Shown: piece by piece, positions 43,395-51,782 of the stretch
Numbering within the stretch: position 1 is the first letter of the stretch
Layout of the letters: every line of letters begins with the position of its first letter
Assembly (NCBI RefSeq): GCF_900105345.1
Contig: NZ_FNSN01000003.1
Location: 310,001-374,000 of the forward strand
Length of the DNA stretch: 64,000 nucleotides
From: Arthrobacter woluwensis
GTDB lineage: Bacteria > Actinomycetota > Actinomycetes > Actinomycetales > Micrococcaceae
Reading direction: 5' to 3'
Position numbers and translations under genes: made by a program
The notes under the pieces: model-generated
What the model saw: the letters and a program-made list of their open reading frames with translations, nothing else
What the model was told of the DNA's origin: nothing
Databases searched by the model: none

Positions 43395-44795
43395 TCAGGC
43401 CTGGCTCAGGGCTTCCTGGCGCAGTTCCTGGTTCGCGGCGATGATGCGGTCGGCGGTCTTCTGGCCCATGCGGACCGCGCCGTCGACGTGCTGGTAGCCC
43501 TCGGCGGCCAGGTCGGAGGAGGACCAGTAGATCGGGCCCACGGCGTCGTGCTGGGACTTGCCGTAGCGGCTCAGGCCACCCAGGTCGTAGCTCGCGGCGT
43601 AGGCGCCACGGGTCCACTCCTCGGAGCCCCAGTCGGACAGGTAGAACACGGAGGGGTTCTTGGCCTCTTCGCCCAGGTACACCGCGATGGCGTCCAGGAT
43701 GGCGGCCTTGCGGTCCTCTTCGCTCAGCTCGAACATGGCGTCCGCCTTCTCGTCGGAGACGAAGCCCACCAGGGTGCCACGGGTGTCCTCGTGGTTGGTG
43801 TTGTCGTAGACCTCCTGGACGATGGAGTCCGCGCCGAAGCACGTGCCGGAGAGGCCCTTCTCGCGCCAGAACGGGGTCTCGTACACGGCGTGGACCTTGA
43901 TGACGAGGCCCAGGGACTGGTGCTGGTGCATCTGGTGCTGGCGGCGGGGCAGCGGCGGGTTGAACGACACGCGGCTGTAGAGGTTCGGCGGCACGGCCAT
44001 GATGACGAAGCGGGCGTTGACCACGGCGCGGTCGGACTCGGCCACGACCTTGTAGCCGCCGTTGCCGTCCTCGGTGTAGTTGATGGTGCGGACCGGGGAG
44101 TCCAGCACGACGTCGTCGCCCAGTTCCGCGGCCTGGAGCAGGGAGACCTGCTGCATGCCGCCCACCACGCGCTTGTCGAGGATGAAGTCCTCATCCGTGA
44201 GGTTGGTGAAGGAGCCCGCGGAGGCGGCCATGAGGATCGCCTGCAGCGCGGAGAAGGCGTGAGCGGGCTTGGTCAGCATGCCGCCGGCGATGAACAGGCC
44301 GATGTTGTTGCAGGCCTCTTCGTTGCTGGAGTTCTGACGCAGCCAGTGGTGGAAGGAGATGGTGTCGAGTTCGCGGGACTTCGCGTGGGCCCAGGGCTCC
44401 TCGGCGCCGATCTCGGCGGCGAGCTCGTCCATGATGGCGGTGAGGCGGTCCATCTCGGCCGCGGTCTCCTCGCTCACCGGGAAGCTGGCGCCGGTGTAGC
44501 GGCTGAGCTTGCCGTCGGCGCCCAGGTAGATGGACTCGCCCTCACGGTAGCGGGAGTACATCTCGAGGCCGAGCTCGTCGAGGAGCTCCATGAGCGCGGT
44601 CTGGTCCGGGGAGACCCACTGGCCGCCGATTTCGAGCATGGCGCCGTCGATGGTGTCGGTCCAGGTGCGCCCACCCACACGGTCGCGCGCTTCCAGGACG
44701 GCCACGCTCAGGCCGGCCTTCTTGAGTCGACGGGCTGCGGTCAGGCCGGACGGGCCGGCGCCGACGATCACGACGTCGCGATCAAGAGTGAGCAT
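43395..44795 (-). CDS. Flavin monoamine oxidase, putrescine oxidase-like
   Basis: A 466-residue FAD enzyme that oxidises primary amines to aldehydes with release of ammonia and hydrogen peroxide. The dinucleotide motif DVVIVGAGPSGLTAARRLKKAG and EARDRVGGRTWT are at the N-terminus, MLEIGGQWVSPDQ follows, and the C-terminal flavin segment is EGYQHVDGAVRMGQKTA. The overall style matches the putrescine oxidases of Kocuria and Rhodococcus rather than tyramine oxidases. ATG 44795 has GGAGG six bases upstream; an upstream in-frame start lacks one. It is divergent from a TetR gene with a clear operator between. Confidence 0.9.
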   Translation of the reverse strand: MLTLDRDVVIVGAGPSGLTAARRLKKAGLSVAVLEARDRVGGRTWTDTIDGAMLEIGGQWVSPDQTALMELLDELGLEMYSRYREGESIYLGADGKLSRYTGASFPVSEETAAEMDRLTAIMDELAAEIGAEEPWAHAKSRELDTISFHHWLRQNSSNEEACNNIGLFIAGGMLTKPAHAFSALQAILMAASAGSFTNLTDEDFILDKRVVGGMQQVSLLQAAELGDDVVLDSPVRTINYTEDGNGGYKVVAESDRAVVNARFVIMAVPPNLYSRVSFNPPLPRRQHQMHQHQSLGLVIKVHAVYETPFWREKGLSGTCFGADSIVQEVYDNTNHEDTRGTLVGFVSDEKADAMFELSEEDRKAAILDAIAVYLGEEAKNPSVFYLSDWGSEEWTRGAYAASYDLGGLSRYGKSQHDAVGPIYWSSSDLAAEGYQHVDGAVRMGQKTADRIIAANQELRQEALSQA

Positions 44796-44839
44796 TTTTC
44801 CTCCAAGCGGATGGGTCAGTGGTGCCGTGACCATCGTCA

Positions 44840-44862
44840 CTAAATGAACATCATTCATTTAG
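44840..44862. promoter_or_regulatory. TetR-type operator between amine oxidase and regulator genes
   Basis: The palindrome CTAAATGAA-CATCA-TTCATTTAG has perfect nine-base arms. A candidate -10 for the oxidase (TATAGT on the minus strand, 44872-44867) lies just upstream, so a bound repressor would cover the start of transcription. Confidence 0.7.
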
Positions 44863-44965
44863 AATGACTATAACCCATGTGACCCTTCCCGCAAAAGACC
44901 CCCGGGCCCGGATGTTCGTCCCGCTAGAGTGGTGCAAGCCCCAGACCTGAAGAACGAGGATCCCC

Positions 44966-45649
44966 ATGAGCACCCCCAGCACTGAGGACCAGGCCCCCCG
45001 TCGACGCGTGGGCCGGCCCATCAAGGCCGTCCTGACCCATGAGTCGATCGTCCAGGCCGCCCTGGAACTGGTGACGGTCAAGGGGTATGAGGGCCTCACG
45101 ATGTCGGCCATGGCGAAGAAGCTGGGGGTCTCCCCCTCCGCGCTCTACAACCACGTCACCAACAAGCAGGAGATCCTCATCCTGGTGGAGGACCACCTCG
45201 CCGCGCAGGTGGATGTGAGCGCCTTCGAGAAGGAGCCGTGGGAGGACGCCGTCCGGCACTGGGCCTGGAGTTACCGCGAGGTCTTCGCGCAGCACACGCC
45301 GCTCATCCCGATCATCGCGGTCCTGCCGGTGACCGACGCCCCGCGCACGCTGGCGATGTATGAGGCGGTGAGCGCCGGATTCCGCCAGGCGGGCTTCCCG
45401 GAAGCGCGGATCGTCCCCGCCATCGTCGCCCTGGAGTCCTTCATCTTCGGCTCGGCCTACGACGCGACAGCCCCGGCGGACATCTTCAGCACCGGCTCCG
45501 AGGGCGAGCGGACCCCGCACTTCACCTCGGCCGTGGCCAGCTTCGAGGAGGCCGAAGGCGGGAGCAACCCGGACCGGGCCTTCACGATGGGCCTGGATGC
45601 GCTGATCGGCGGCTTCCGCGCTCTGCTGCCCGCGACGTCACCCGCCTAG
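44966..45649 (+). CDS. TetR/AcrR family regulator, probably of the amine oxidase
   Basis: A 227-residue regulator with an N-terminal TetR HTH (SIVQAALELVTVKGYEGLTMSAMAKKLGVSPSALYNHVTNKQEILI) and an all-helical C-terminal ligand domain. ATG 44966 has a GAGGAT site. It is divergent from the putrescine-oxidase-like gene with a 23-bp palindrome between, so it most likely represses that gene and itself and responds to an amine or the aldehyde product (inference). It overlaps the HxlR gene stop by four bases in convergent orientation. Confidence 0.88.
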   Translation: MSTPSTEDQAPRRRVGRPIKAVLTHESIVQAALELVTVKGYEGLTMSAMAKKLGVSPSALYNHVTNKQEILILVEDHLAAQVDVSAFEKEPWEDAVRHWAWSYREVFAQHTPLIPIIAVLPVTDAPRTLAMYEAVSAGFRQAGFPEARIVPAIVALESFIFGSAYDATAPADIFSTGSEGERTPHFTSAVASFEEAEGGSNPDRAFTMGLDALIGGFRALLPATSPA

Positions 45650-46323
45650 GCGGCCACGGCTCCGTCCAGGTGGAAGAGGGACGTGAAGCGCTCGAGGAGG
45701 CGCGCGTCGCCGTCGAGCACGTGAAGAGCGCCGGAGTGCTGCGCCTCGTCCGGGGACAGCGTCCCGGCGATCAGCTCCCGCAACTGAGGCCCGGCGGCGA
45801 ATTCGACGGCGTCCGACTCACCTGAGGCTGCTTGCGCCTCCGCCCCGCCGACGACGTCAAGCCGCCCCTCCGCGGCCCGCGCCACGAGCGTGACGTCCCC
45901 CAGGTGGAGGGTGAACACCGTGGCGGGAGTGCGCGCGGACGCTTCGGCGTCGAACGCGGTCCGCAACGCCATGGTGAGGGAGTCCGCGGTGACCTCGTCG
46001 CCCTCCCGCGGCTCTCCCATGGCCTTGAAACCCCAGCGGCCGAGCGCGAGGACCACGTCCTCCAGCTCCCGGCCGTAAGGGGTGAGCTCGTAGACCAGCC
46101 CGCAGCGCGGCACGGGGACGCGCCGCACGAGCCCCGCGGCCTGGAGTTCTTTGAGCCGGTCGCTGAGGATGTTGGTGGGGATGCGGCTCAGGCCGTTCTT
46201 CAGATCGGAGTAGCGGCGCGGGCCCACCAGGAGATCCCGGACGATGAGCAGCGCCCAGCGCTCCCCCACCAGTTCCAGGGCCCGCACCACACCGCAGTAC
46301 TGGCCGTAATTCCGCGCGGCCAT
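45646..46323 (-). CDS. HxlR family transcriptional regulator
   Basis: A 225-residue protein with an HxlR winged helix at residues 5-95 (YCGVVRALELVGERWALLIVRDLLVGPRRYSDLKNGLSRIPTNILSDRLKELQAAGLV). The C-terminal half resembles an SCP2-type lipid-binding domain, a known combination in actinobacterial HxlR proteins. ATG 46323 follows AAGGAGG. It lies 25 bases after the VOC gene, so both are co-transcribed. Confidence 0.88.
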   Translation of the reverse strand: MAARNYGQYCGVVRALELVGERWALLIVRDLLVGPRRYSDLKNGLSRIPTNILSDRLKELQAAGLVRRVPVPRCGLVYELTPYGRELEDVVLALGRWGFKAMGEPREGDEVTADSLTMALRTAFDAEASARTPATVFTLHLGDVTLVARAAEGRLDVVGGAEAQAASGESDAVEFAAGPQLRELIAGTLSPDEAQHSGALHVLDGDARLLERFTSLFHLDGAVAA

Positions 46324-46348
46324 GCGCTCCTCCTTGTCGTCAGTTCCT

Positions 46349-46789
46349 TCAGCCGGCTGCCTGCTCGGCCACGTGCTCGCCCGGACCGTTCTCCACGGCC
46401 TGCGGCTCCATGTAGACGAATTCGAGGATGTTGCCATCCGGGTCCTCGATGGAGCGCGAGTACATGAAGCCGAGGTCCTGAGGGTCGCGGTGCTCCTTGC
46501 CACCGTTGGCCAGGCCCGCTTCGGCGGTGCTGTCCACGTGGTCACGGGAGTCCCGGCTGATCGCGTTGAGGACCTGGACCTGGGTGGCGGGGTCCACCAG
46601 CTCACGCGTGGTGAAGGTGGAGAAGAACTCGCGCCGCAGGATCATGAAGAAGACGTTCTCGTCCAGCACCACACACGCCGCGTTCTCATCGGTGAAAAGC
46701 GGGTTGATGCTGAAGCCGAGGGAGGTGTAGAAGGTCTTGGCCCGATCCAGGTCGCTGGTGGGCAGGTTCACGAAAATCATGGTGCTCAC
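46349..46789 (-). CDS. VOC family protein (lactoylglutathione lyase-like)
   Basis: A 146-residue glyoxalase-fold protein of the group starting MSTMIFVNLPTSDLDRAKTFYTSLGFSINPLFTDENAACVV. The C-terminal motif RSIEDPDGNILEFVYMEP carries the expected metal-binding Glu. GTG 46789 is preferred because GGAG lies seven bases upstream and relatives begin with the same residues; ATG 46780 is the alternative. It is transcribed with the HxlR regulator, a frequent pairing. Confidence 0.88.
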   Translation of the reverse strand: MSTMIFVNLPTSDLDRAKTFYTSLGFSINPLFTDENAACVVLDENVFFMILRREFFSTFTTRELVDPATQVQVLNAISRDSRDHVDSTAEAGLANGGKEHRDPQDLGFMYSRSIEDPDGNILEFVYMEPQAVENGPGEHVAEQAAG

Positions 46790-46926
46790 GTCGATACTCC
46801 GATGCTGTGATGGCACTTGCTTTTTGCAAGTAACTCCATCGTGACGCGCGGCACACCGGGTGTCAACGGGTGCGGCGGAATCTCTGGAGCGCGGATCCGC
46901 CCGAGGCTCACCGCCTCTCGGACAAC

Positions 46927-46958
46927 AAAAAACTCCCGGTTCACTGAACCGGGAGTTT
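46927..46958 (-). terminator. Terminator of tRNA-Leu
   Basis: The palindrome ACTCCCGGTTC-ACT-GAACCGGGAGT (minus-strand direction) is followed by a run of six T. It lies just 3' of the tRNA gene and is a textbook intrinsic terminator. Confidence 0.85.
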
Positions 46959-46965
46959 CCCTTTG

Positions 46966-47048
46966 TGCGCGAGGGGGGATTTGAACCCCCACGCCCTTTC
47001 GGACACTGGCACCTGAAGCCAGCGCGTCTGCCGTTCCGCCACTCGCGC
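46966..47048 (-). tRNA. tRNA-Leu (anticodon CAG)
   Basis: On the minus strand the acceptor arms GCGCGAG and CTCGCGC pair fully. The anticodon stem CTGGC/GCCAG encloses TTCAGGT with anticodon CAG, reading CUG. A long variable arm (GTGTCCGAAAGGGCGTG region) and the T-loop GGTTCAAATCC are typical of class II leucine tRNA. The 3' CCA is not encoded. Confidence 0.93.
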
Positions 47049-47387
47049 GCACTTCGCTTTCCCCGTGACCGGTGAAAGCAACGGGAACAATCATAACCAT
47101 GAGGGAGCCGGAATGTGAAATCGGGTGCCACCCCCTCCCCTCGGCGGGCGGACCTCACCCTCCACGGGTCGCGCTCCGCCGCCCCACCGCTGGCATCCGG
47201 CCCCTCCCCCTCAGGGCGGAGACCCGGTGGGAAGTTGCTGGGAGTTCTGCCGATTCCGGGCGTTTAAGGCACTCCGGGGTAGGGGCTGAAGGAGCCTGGA
47301 CAGTAGTATCGGATTCAATGGCCGGCACTTCGCCGTCGGCCGTCCCTGGGTGATGTCCCTCAGGAACCGAGAGGAAAGGAGTACGTC
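47049..47387. other. Promoter region of the fhaA operon and tRNA-Leu
   Basis: This 339-base gap holds the start region of the tRNA gene and the promoter of the long fhaA-pknB operon. A possible -10 box TAGTAT lies at about 47305. No reading frame is convincing. Confidence 0.45.
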
Positions 47388-48131
47388 ATGGGCTTGCTCG
47401 ACCGTGTTGAACGCGGCCTGGAAAAGGCCGTCCGTGGCGTCTTCAGCGGTGGCTCCAAGGCTCAGCTGCAGCCGGTGGAGATCGCCAGCCTCCTGCGGCG
47501 CGAAATGGACAACAAGGTGCTGACCGTCTCCACGAGCCGGAGCATCGCCCCCAACAGCTTCGAAGTCCTGCTGGGCGAGACCGACTACGCCCGCGCCGAG
47601 GACTGGGGCACGGCCCTCGCCGAGGAACTGTGCGACGTCGTCATCGCCCACGCCAAGAGCCAGGGGTACACGCTCCCCGGGCCGGTGCGTGTGGCCTTCG
47701 TCCGCGAACCCGACCTCAAAGCCGGCGACGTGACCATCGAGTCCCGCGCGGACAAGGCCCAGGGCTCGGCGCCGGCGCCGTCCCGCGGGCACGTGCCGCC
47801 GTCGGCTCCCGAGCGCGCCCCCACCCAGGTCCAGCCGGTCCTGGACCTGAACGATCAGCGCTACTCGCTGAACGCGGCCAGCATCATCCTCGGTCGCGCC
47901 TCCGACGCCGACATCCCGGTCGACGACACCGGGGTCTCCCGCCGGCACCTCGAGATCCGCACCCAGGGCAACGCCAGCTGGGCCGTGGATCTGGGCTCGA
48001 CCAACGGCAGCTACATCAACGGCCAGCGGCTCAACGGCAGCATGGAACTGACGGACGGCTCGGTCATCACCATGGGCCGCACCCGCATGATCTTCCGGCT
48101 CATTCCCGTCAACCCGGGGAGGAACGCATGA
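47388..48131 (+). CDS. fhaA: FhaA: DUF3662 and FHA-domain protein
   Basis: A 247-residue protein with an N-terminal DUF3662 domain (GLLDRVERGLEKAVRGVFS...SFEVLLGETDY, residues 1-120), a short Pro/Ala linker and a C-terminal FHA domain (about 165-240: ILGRASDADIPVDDTGVSRRHLEI, DLGSTNGSYINGQRL). It binds phosphothreonine made by PknA/PknB and in mycobacteria helps regulate peptidoglycan synthesis with MviN. The linker is much shorter than in mycobacterial FhaA. ATG 47388 has AAAGGAG. It is the first gene of the operon. Confidence 0.95.
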   Translation: MGLLDRVERGLEKAVRGVFSGGSKAQLQPVEIASLLRREMDNKVLTVSTSRSIAPNSFEVLLGETDYARAEDWGTALAEELCDVVIAHAKSQGYTLPGPVRVAFVREPDLKAGDVTIESRADKAQGSAPAPSRGHVPPSAPERAPTQVQPVLDLNDQRYSLNAASIILGRASDADIPVDDTGVSRRHLEIRTQGNASWAVDLGSTNGSYINGQRLNGSMELTDGSVITMGRTRMIFRLIPVNPGRNA

Positions 48132-48619
48132 ATGAACTCAGCGATCTGACCGTCACGGCCCTCCGCTTCGGCTTCCTCCTGCTGATCTGGGTCCTGATCT
48201 TCAGCATCGTCTCGGCCATGCGCCGGGACCTCATGATCGGCGGCACGGCCAAGACCGGAGCCCTGACCGCACGGCAGCTCCGTAAGCACCCGGAACTCGC
48301 CCAGGCCCAGGCTCCCGTGGCCCGGCAGCAGGCGCGGCACCTGGTGGTCACCGAAGGACCCCTCGCGGGAACCCGCCTGGACCTGGCGTCCAGCCCGATC
48401 CTTCTGGGACGCGCTCAGGAGGCCACCCTGGTCCTCGAGGACGATTACGCCTCCGGCCGCCACGCACGCCTCTTCCCGCAGGGCAGCCGCTGGTTCATCG
48501 AAGACCTCGGCTCCACGAACGGCACCTATCTCGGCGATCAGCAGCTCACGCGAGCGCTCCCCGTTGAGCTGGGCGTCCCGGTCCGGATCGGCAAGACGGT
48601 CATCGAATTGAGGCCGTGA
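48128..48619 (+). CDS. fhaB: FhaB (FipA): membrane-anchored FHA-domain protein
   Basis: A 163-residue protein with one membrane segment (about residues 10-30), then a cytosolic FHA domain (ILLGRAQEATLVLEDDYASGRHARLF, DLGSTNGTYLGDQQL). In mycobacteria FipA links kinase signalling to the division protein FtsZ. ATG 48128 overlaps the fhaA stop by four bases and its own stop overlaps the pstP GTG. Confidence 0.95.
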   Translation: MNELSDLTVTALRFGFLLLIWVLIFSIVSAMRRDLMIGGTAKTGALTARQLRKHPELAQAQAPVARQQARHLVVTEGPLAGTRLDLASSPILLGRAQEATLVLEDDYASGRHARLFPQGSRWFIEDLGSTNGTYLGDQQLTRALPVELGVPVRIGKTVIELRP

Positions 48620-50310
48620 CCTTGGCATCCGAGGAGAAGAACGCAGAGCTGGGCCCTGAGGAGACCCGGCCGCATCTGGTCATGCGCTATGCCGCACGGT
48701 CCGATGTGGGGCTCGTGCGCGCCAAGAACGACGACTCGGCGTACGCCGGGCGCCACCTGGCCGTGGTGGCCGACGGCATGGGCGGCCACGCGGGCGGCAA
48801 CGTCGCCTCCGCATCGACCGTCCTCGATCTGATCCACCTCGACCATGACGATTACGACGGCGACGCCGGCACGGTCCTGGCCGACGAGATCCAGACCGCG
48901 AACTCGATCCTCTCCCAGCTCGTCCACGTCGATCCGCTCCTCGCCGGCATGGGCACGACCGTCACCGCCCTGCTCCTCGCCGACGGCAAGCTCAATTACG
49001 CCCACATCGGCGACTCCCGCGCCTACCGTCTCCGCGACGGAGCGTTCGAGCAGGTCAGCGTGGACCACACGTTCGTGCAGCGCCTGGTCGATGAAGGCCG
49101 GCTGCGCCCCGAGGAAGCCGAGACCCACCCCCACAAGAACGTCCTCATGCGCGTCCTGGGCGATGTGGATGCCAGCCCCGAACTGGATCTCAACGAACTC
49201 GAGGCCCGCGAGGGCGACCGCTGGCTCCTCTGCTCCGACGGTCTGAACTTCGTCCCGCACCACATGGTGGAAGCGGTCGTCCGTGGCACCGCATCGGTCG
49301 CCCGCGCCGCCGATCAGCTCATCGAGCTCACTCTCGCCGCCGGCTCCCCGGACAATGTCACCGTCATCGTCCTGGACATCATCGCCGACGACGACGCGGC
49401 CTCCTCCGCGGCGGCCGCCACCTCGGACTCCGGCGCCGAGGCCGAGGCCCCCATCGCTGCGGACACCGAGGCTGATCTCACCGATCCGGCTCACGCCGCG
49501 GAGCCGAAGTCCGGGAATCCCGGCCCCGACCCCTCCTTCCAGGAGGGCGTCAACACGGTCCTCCTCACCCCGGCCCCGGCCGAGGACACCCGCACCGACC
49601 CCAATCTCGGCGCGCACCTCACGGCCGAGGTCCTTCGCCTCGAACTCGAGGCCCGGCCGCACGAACTCGTCGGAGCCGCGGCCCTGGCCCTCGAGACCGG
49701 CAAGATCCCCAACATCGCCGGACGCGCCGTCGCGCGGCGCGCGGCGACCGTCCTCACGCACCGGCAGGAGAGCGCGGACGCGGCGGCCGACGAGGAAACG
49801 GCCGCACCTGTCGGGAGGCCGCGCCGTCGCTGGTTCCGCTGGGCCGTCACCCTCGTGGTGCTCGCCGTCGTCGGCGTGGGCCTCTGGTTCGGGTACGCCT
49901 GGACCCAGACGCGCTATTACGTGGGCGAGGTGGACGGCCGCGTGGCCATCTACAACGGCGTCTCACAGCAGCTCGGGCCCATCAAGCTCTCCACCGTGCA
50001 CTCGGTGACCGAGATCCAGGTGAGCAGCCTGCCGTCGTTCTCCCAGCAGCGGGTGAAGGAGACCATTCCGGCGCGCGATCTGCCGGACGCCGAACTGGTG
50101 GTCCGCAACCTCAGCCTCGGCCACGACTTCGACGAGCGTCAGTGCCCCACGGTGTCCCCGTCGCCGTCCGCCATCCCGAGTGCCAAGAGCTCCGCGAGCC
50201 CGGCCAAGGCCACCCCGAAGCCCAGCTCGTCGGCGACCGCGAAACCGTCCGCGGCGGCGTCGCCGTCGGGCACGCCGTCCTCGCCCGCCGCCTGTGGAGG
50301 TGCCCGATGA
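48616..50310 (+). CDS. pstP: PstP: PP2C-type serine/threonine phosphatase
   Basis: A 564-residue enzyme with an N-terminal PPM phosphatase domain (about 22-255; metal ligands in VVADGMGGHAGG, then HIGDSRAYRL, LLCSDGL and SPDNVTVIVLD). An acidic linker, a conserved ANTAR-like helical stretch, a single membrane helix (about 410-430) and an extracellular Ser/Pro/Lys tail follow. It reverses PknA/PknB phosphorylation. It starts GTG 48616 with a four-base overlap with fhaB. The linker region of about 150 residues is longer than in mycobacteria. Confidence 0.95.
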   Translation: MTLASEEKNAELGPEETRPHLVMRYAARSDVGLVRAKNDDSAYAGRHLAVVADGMGGHAGGNVASASTVLDLIHLDHDDYDGDAGTVLADEIQTANSILSQLVHVDPLLAGMGTTVTALLLADGKLNYAHIGDSRAYRLRDGAFEQVSVDHTFVQRLVDEGRLRPEEAETHPHKNVLMRVLGDVDASPELDLNELEAREGDRWLLCSDGLNFVPHHMVEAVVRGTASVARAADQLIELTLAAGSPDNVTVIVLDIIADDDAASSAAAATSDSGAEAEAPIAADTEADLTDPAHAAEPKSGNPGPDPSFQEGVNTVLLTPAPAEDTRTDPNLGAHLTAEVLRLELEARPHELVGAAALALETGKIPNIAGRAVARRAATVLTHRQESADAAADEETAAPVGRPRRRWFRWAVTLVVLAVVGVGLWFGYAWTQTRYYVGEVDGRVAIYNGVSQQLGPIKLSTVHSVTEIQVSSLPSFSQQRVKETIPARDLPDAELVVRNLSLGHDFDERQCPTVSPSPSAIPSAKSSASPAKATPKPSSSATAKPSAAASPSGTPSSPAACGGAR

Positions 50311-51782
50311 GTTCAGCAGTCGCCGCCCAGCCGGTCGTGAAGCCTCGCCGCAACATCGAGCTGGTGCTCCTGGTCCTCGCCCTCCTGGTCGGGATCGGCG
50401 CCAGCGTGATGGTCGGCATCAACAACCCGGATTCGTTCAACAAGGACTTCTGGTTCCAGTCGATCCTCCTCGTCGTTGCATCACTCGCGGTGCATATGAC
50501 CCTGCGCTTCCGCGCGAAGTATGCCGATCCGTTCATTCTTCCGATCGTCGTCGCCCTGAACGGCCTCGGTCTGGCCATGATCCACCGCCTTGACGGCCCC
50601 AAGAGCGACGTCGGCAACACGCAGTTGCGCTGGACGCTCATCGCCGTGGTGTGCACGATCGTCCTCATCTGGTTCCTCAAGGACCACCGCCGTCTACGGC
50701 GCTTTACTTACATCTCGCTGGCCGCGAGTGCCGTGTTGCTCGTGCTGCCCTTGGTGCCCGGCCTGTCCGCCGGTGAGATCAACGGCGCCAATCTGTGGAT
50801 CAAGCTCGGCCCGTTCACGTTCCAGCCCGGCGAGATCGCGAAGATCACCCTGGCCATCTTCTTCGCCGGGTACCTCTCGGTGAACCGCGACCTGATCCTG
50901 TTGGCCGGCCGCAAGGTGGGCAAGCTCCAGTTCCCCCGTTTCCGGGACATGGGGCCCATGCTTGCGGCCTGGGCCGTCAGCATCGGCATCCTGGTGCTCC
51001 AGCGGGACATGGGCACGTCCTTCATGTTCTTCAGCCTGTTCATGGTGATGATCTACGTGGCCACGGGCCGCGTCAGCTGGGTCATCATCGGCCTGGTGCT
51101 CATCGCCGTGGCCGGCGTCGTGGCGGCGCAGCTGTTCTCGCATGTGAAGTACCGCATGGAGAGCTGGTCCAACGCCTTCGACCCCGAGATCTACAACCGC
51201 GATCTCGGCGGCAGCTACCAGATCGTGCAAGGCCTCTTCGGCATGGCCGACGGCGGCGTGTTCGGCACCGGGCTCGGCCAGGGACAGCCGAACCGGGTCC
51301 CGTTCTCCAACAGCGACATGATCATCGCCTCATTCGGCGAGGAGCTCGGCCTGATCGGCCTGTCCGCGATGCTTCTGCTGTACCTCCTGCTCATCACCCG
51401 CGGTTTCCGTGCGGCACTCGGCACGCGGGACTCGTTCGGCAAGCTGCTCGGCGTCGGGCTGTCCTTCGTCATGGCCGTCCAGTGCTTCGTGGTCATCGGC
51501 GGCGTCACGCGCCTCATCCCGCTGACCGGCCTGACCACCCCGTTCCTCGCCGCCGGAGGGTCCTCCCTGCTGGCCAACTGGATCGTCGCCGGCCTGCTGC
51601 TCATGATCTCCAACGTGGCCCGCGGTCCGGTCGACACCAGCCCGCTGCGTGACGGTGAAGCTCCCGTGACCGGCCCCTCGGCGACCGCCGAAGTGCCGTC
51701 GCGGCCGACGACCCCCGCCCTGGGCACCGCCCAGAGCGGCACACCGAGCACGGCACAGAGCAGTCAGGAGGTGCACCCGTGA
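50307..51782 (+). CDS. rodA: RodA/FtsW-family peptidoglycan glycosyltransferase
   Basis: A 491-residue SEDS protein with about twelve membrane segments. The conserved pieces GANLWIKLGPFTFQPGEIAKI, LQRDMGTSFMFF and PFSNSDMIIASFGEELGLIG are present; the last region contains essential residues of the family. It polymerises lipid II with its partner transpeptidase PbpA just downstream. ATG 50307 overlaps the pstP stop; a longer frame upstream merely reads through pstP coding sequence in another phase. The C-terminal 60 residues are hydrophilic. Confidence 0.95.
   Translation: MSSAVAAQPVVKPRRNIELVLLVLALLVGIGASVMVGINNPDSFNKDFWFQSILLVVASLAVHMTLRFRAKYADPFILPIVVALNGLGLAMIHRLDGPKSDVGNTQLRWTLIAVVCTIVLIWFLKDHRRLRRFTYISLAASAVLLVLPLVPGLSAGEINGANLWIKLGPFTFQPGEIAKITLAIFFAGYLSVNRDLILLAGRKVGKLQFPRFRDMGPMLAAWAVSIGILVLQRDMGTSFMFFSLFMVMIYVATGRVSWVIIGLVLIAVAGVVAAQLFSHVKYRMESWSNAFDPEIYNRDLGGSYQIVQGLFGMADGGVFGTGLGQGQPNRVPFSNSDMIIASFGEELGLIGLSAMLLLYLLLITRGFRAALGTRDSFGKLLGVGLSFVMAVQCFVVIGGVTRLIPLTGLTTPFLAAGGSSLLANWIVAGLLLMISNVARGPVDTSPLRDGEAPVTGPSATAEVPSRPTTPALGTAQSGTPSTAQSSQEVHP

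Noticed and set aside
50142-50306. 55-residue N-terminal extension of RodA
   Set aside because: It overlaps the pstP C-terminus in another frame; ATG 50307 has the coupled ATGA arrangement and begins just before the first membrane helix.
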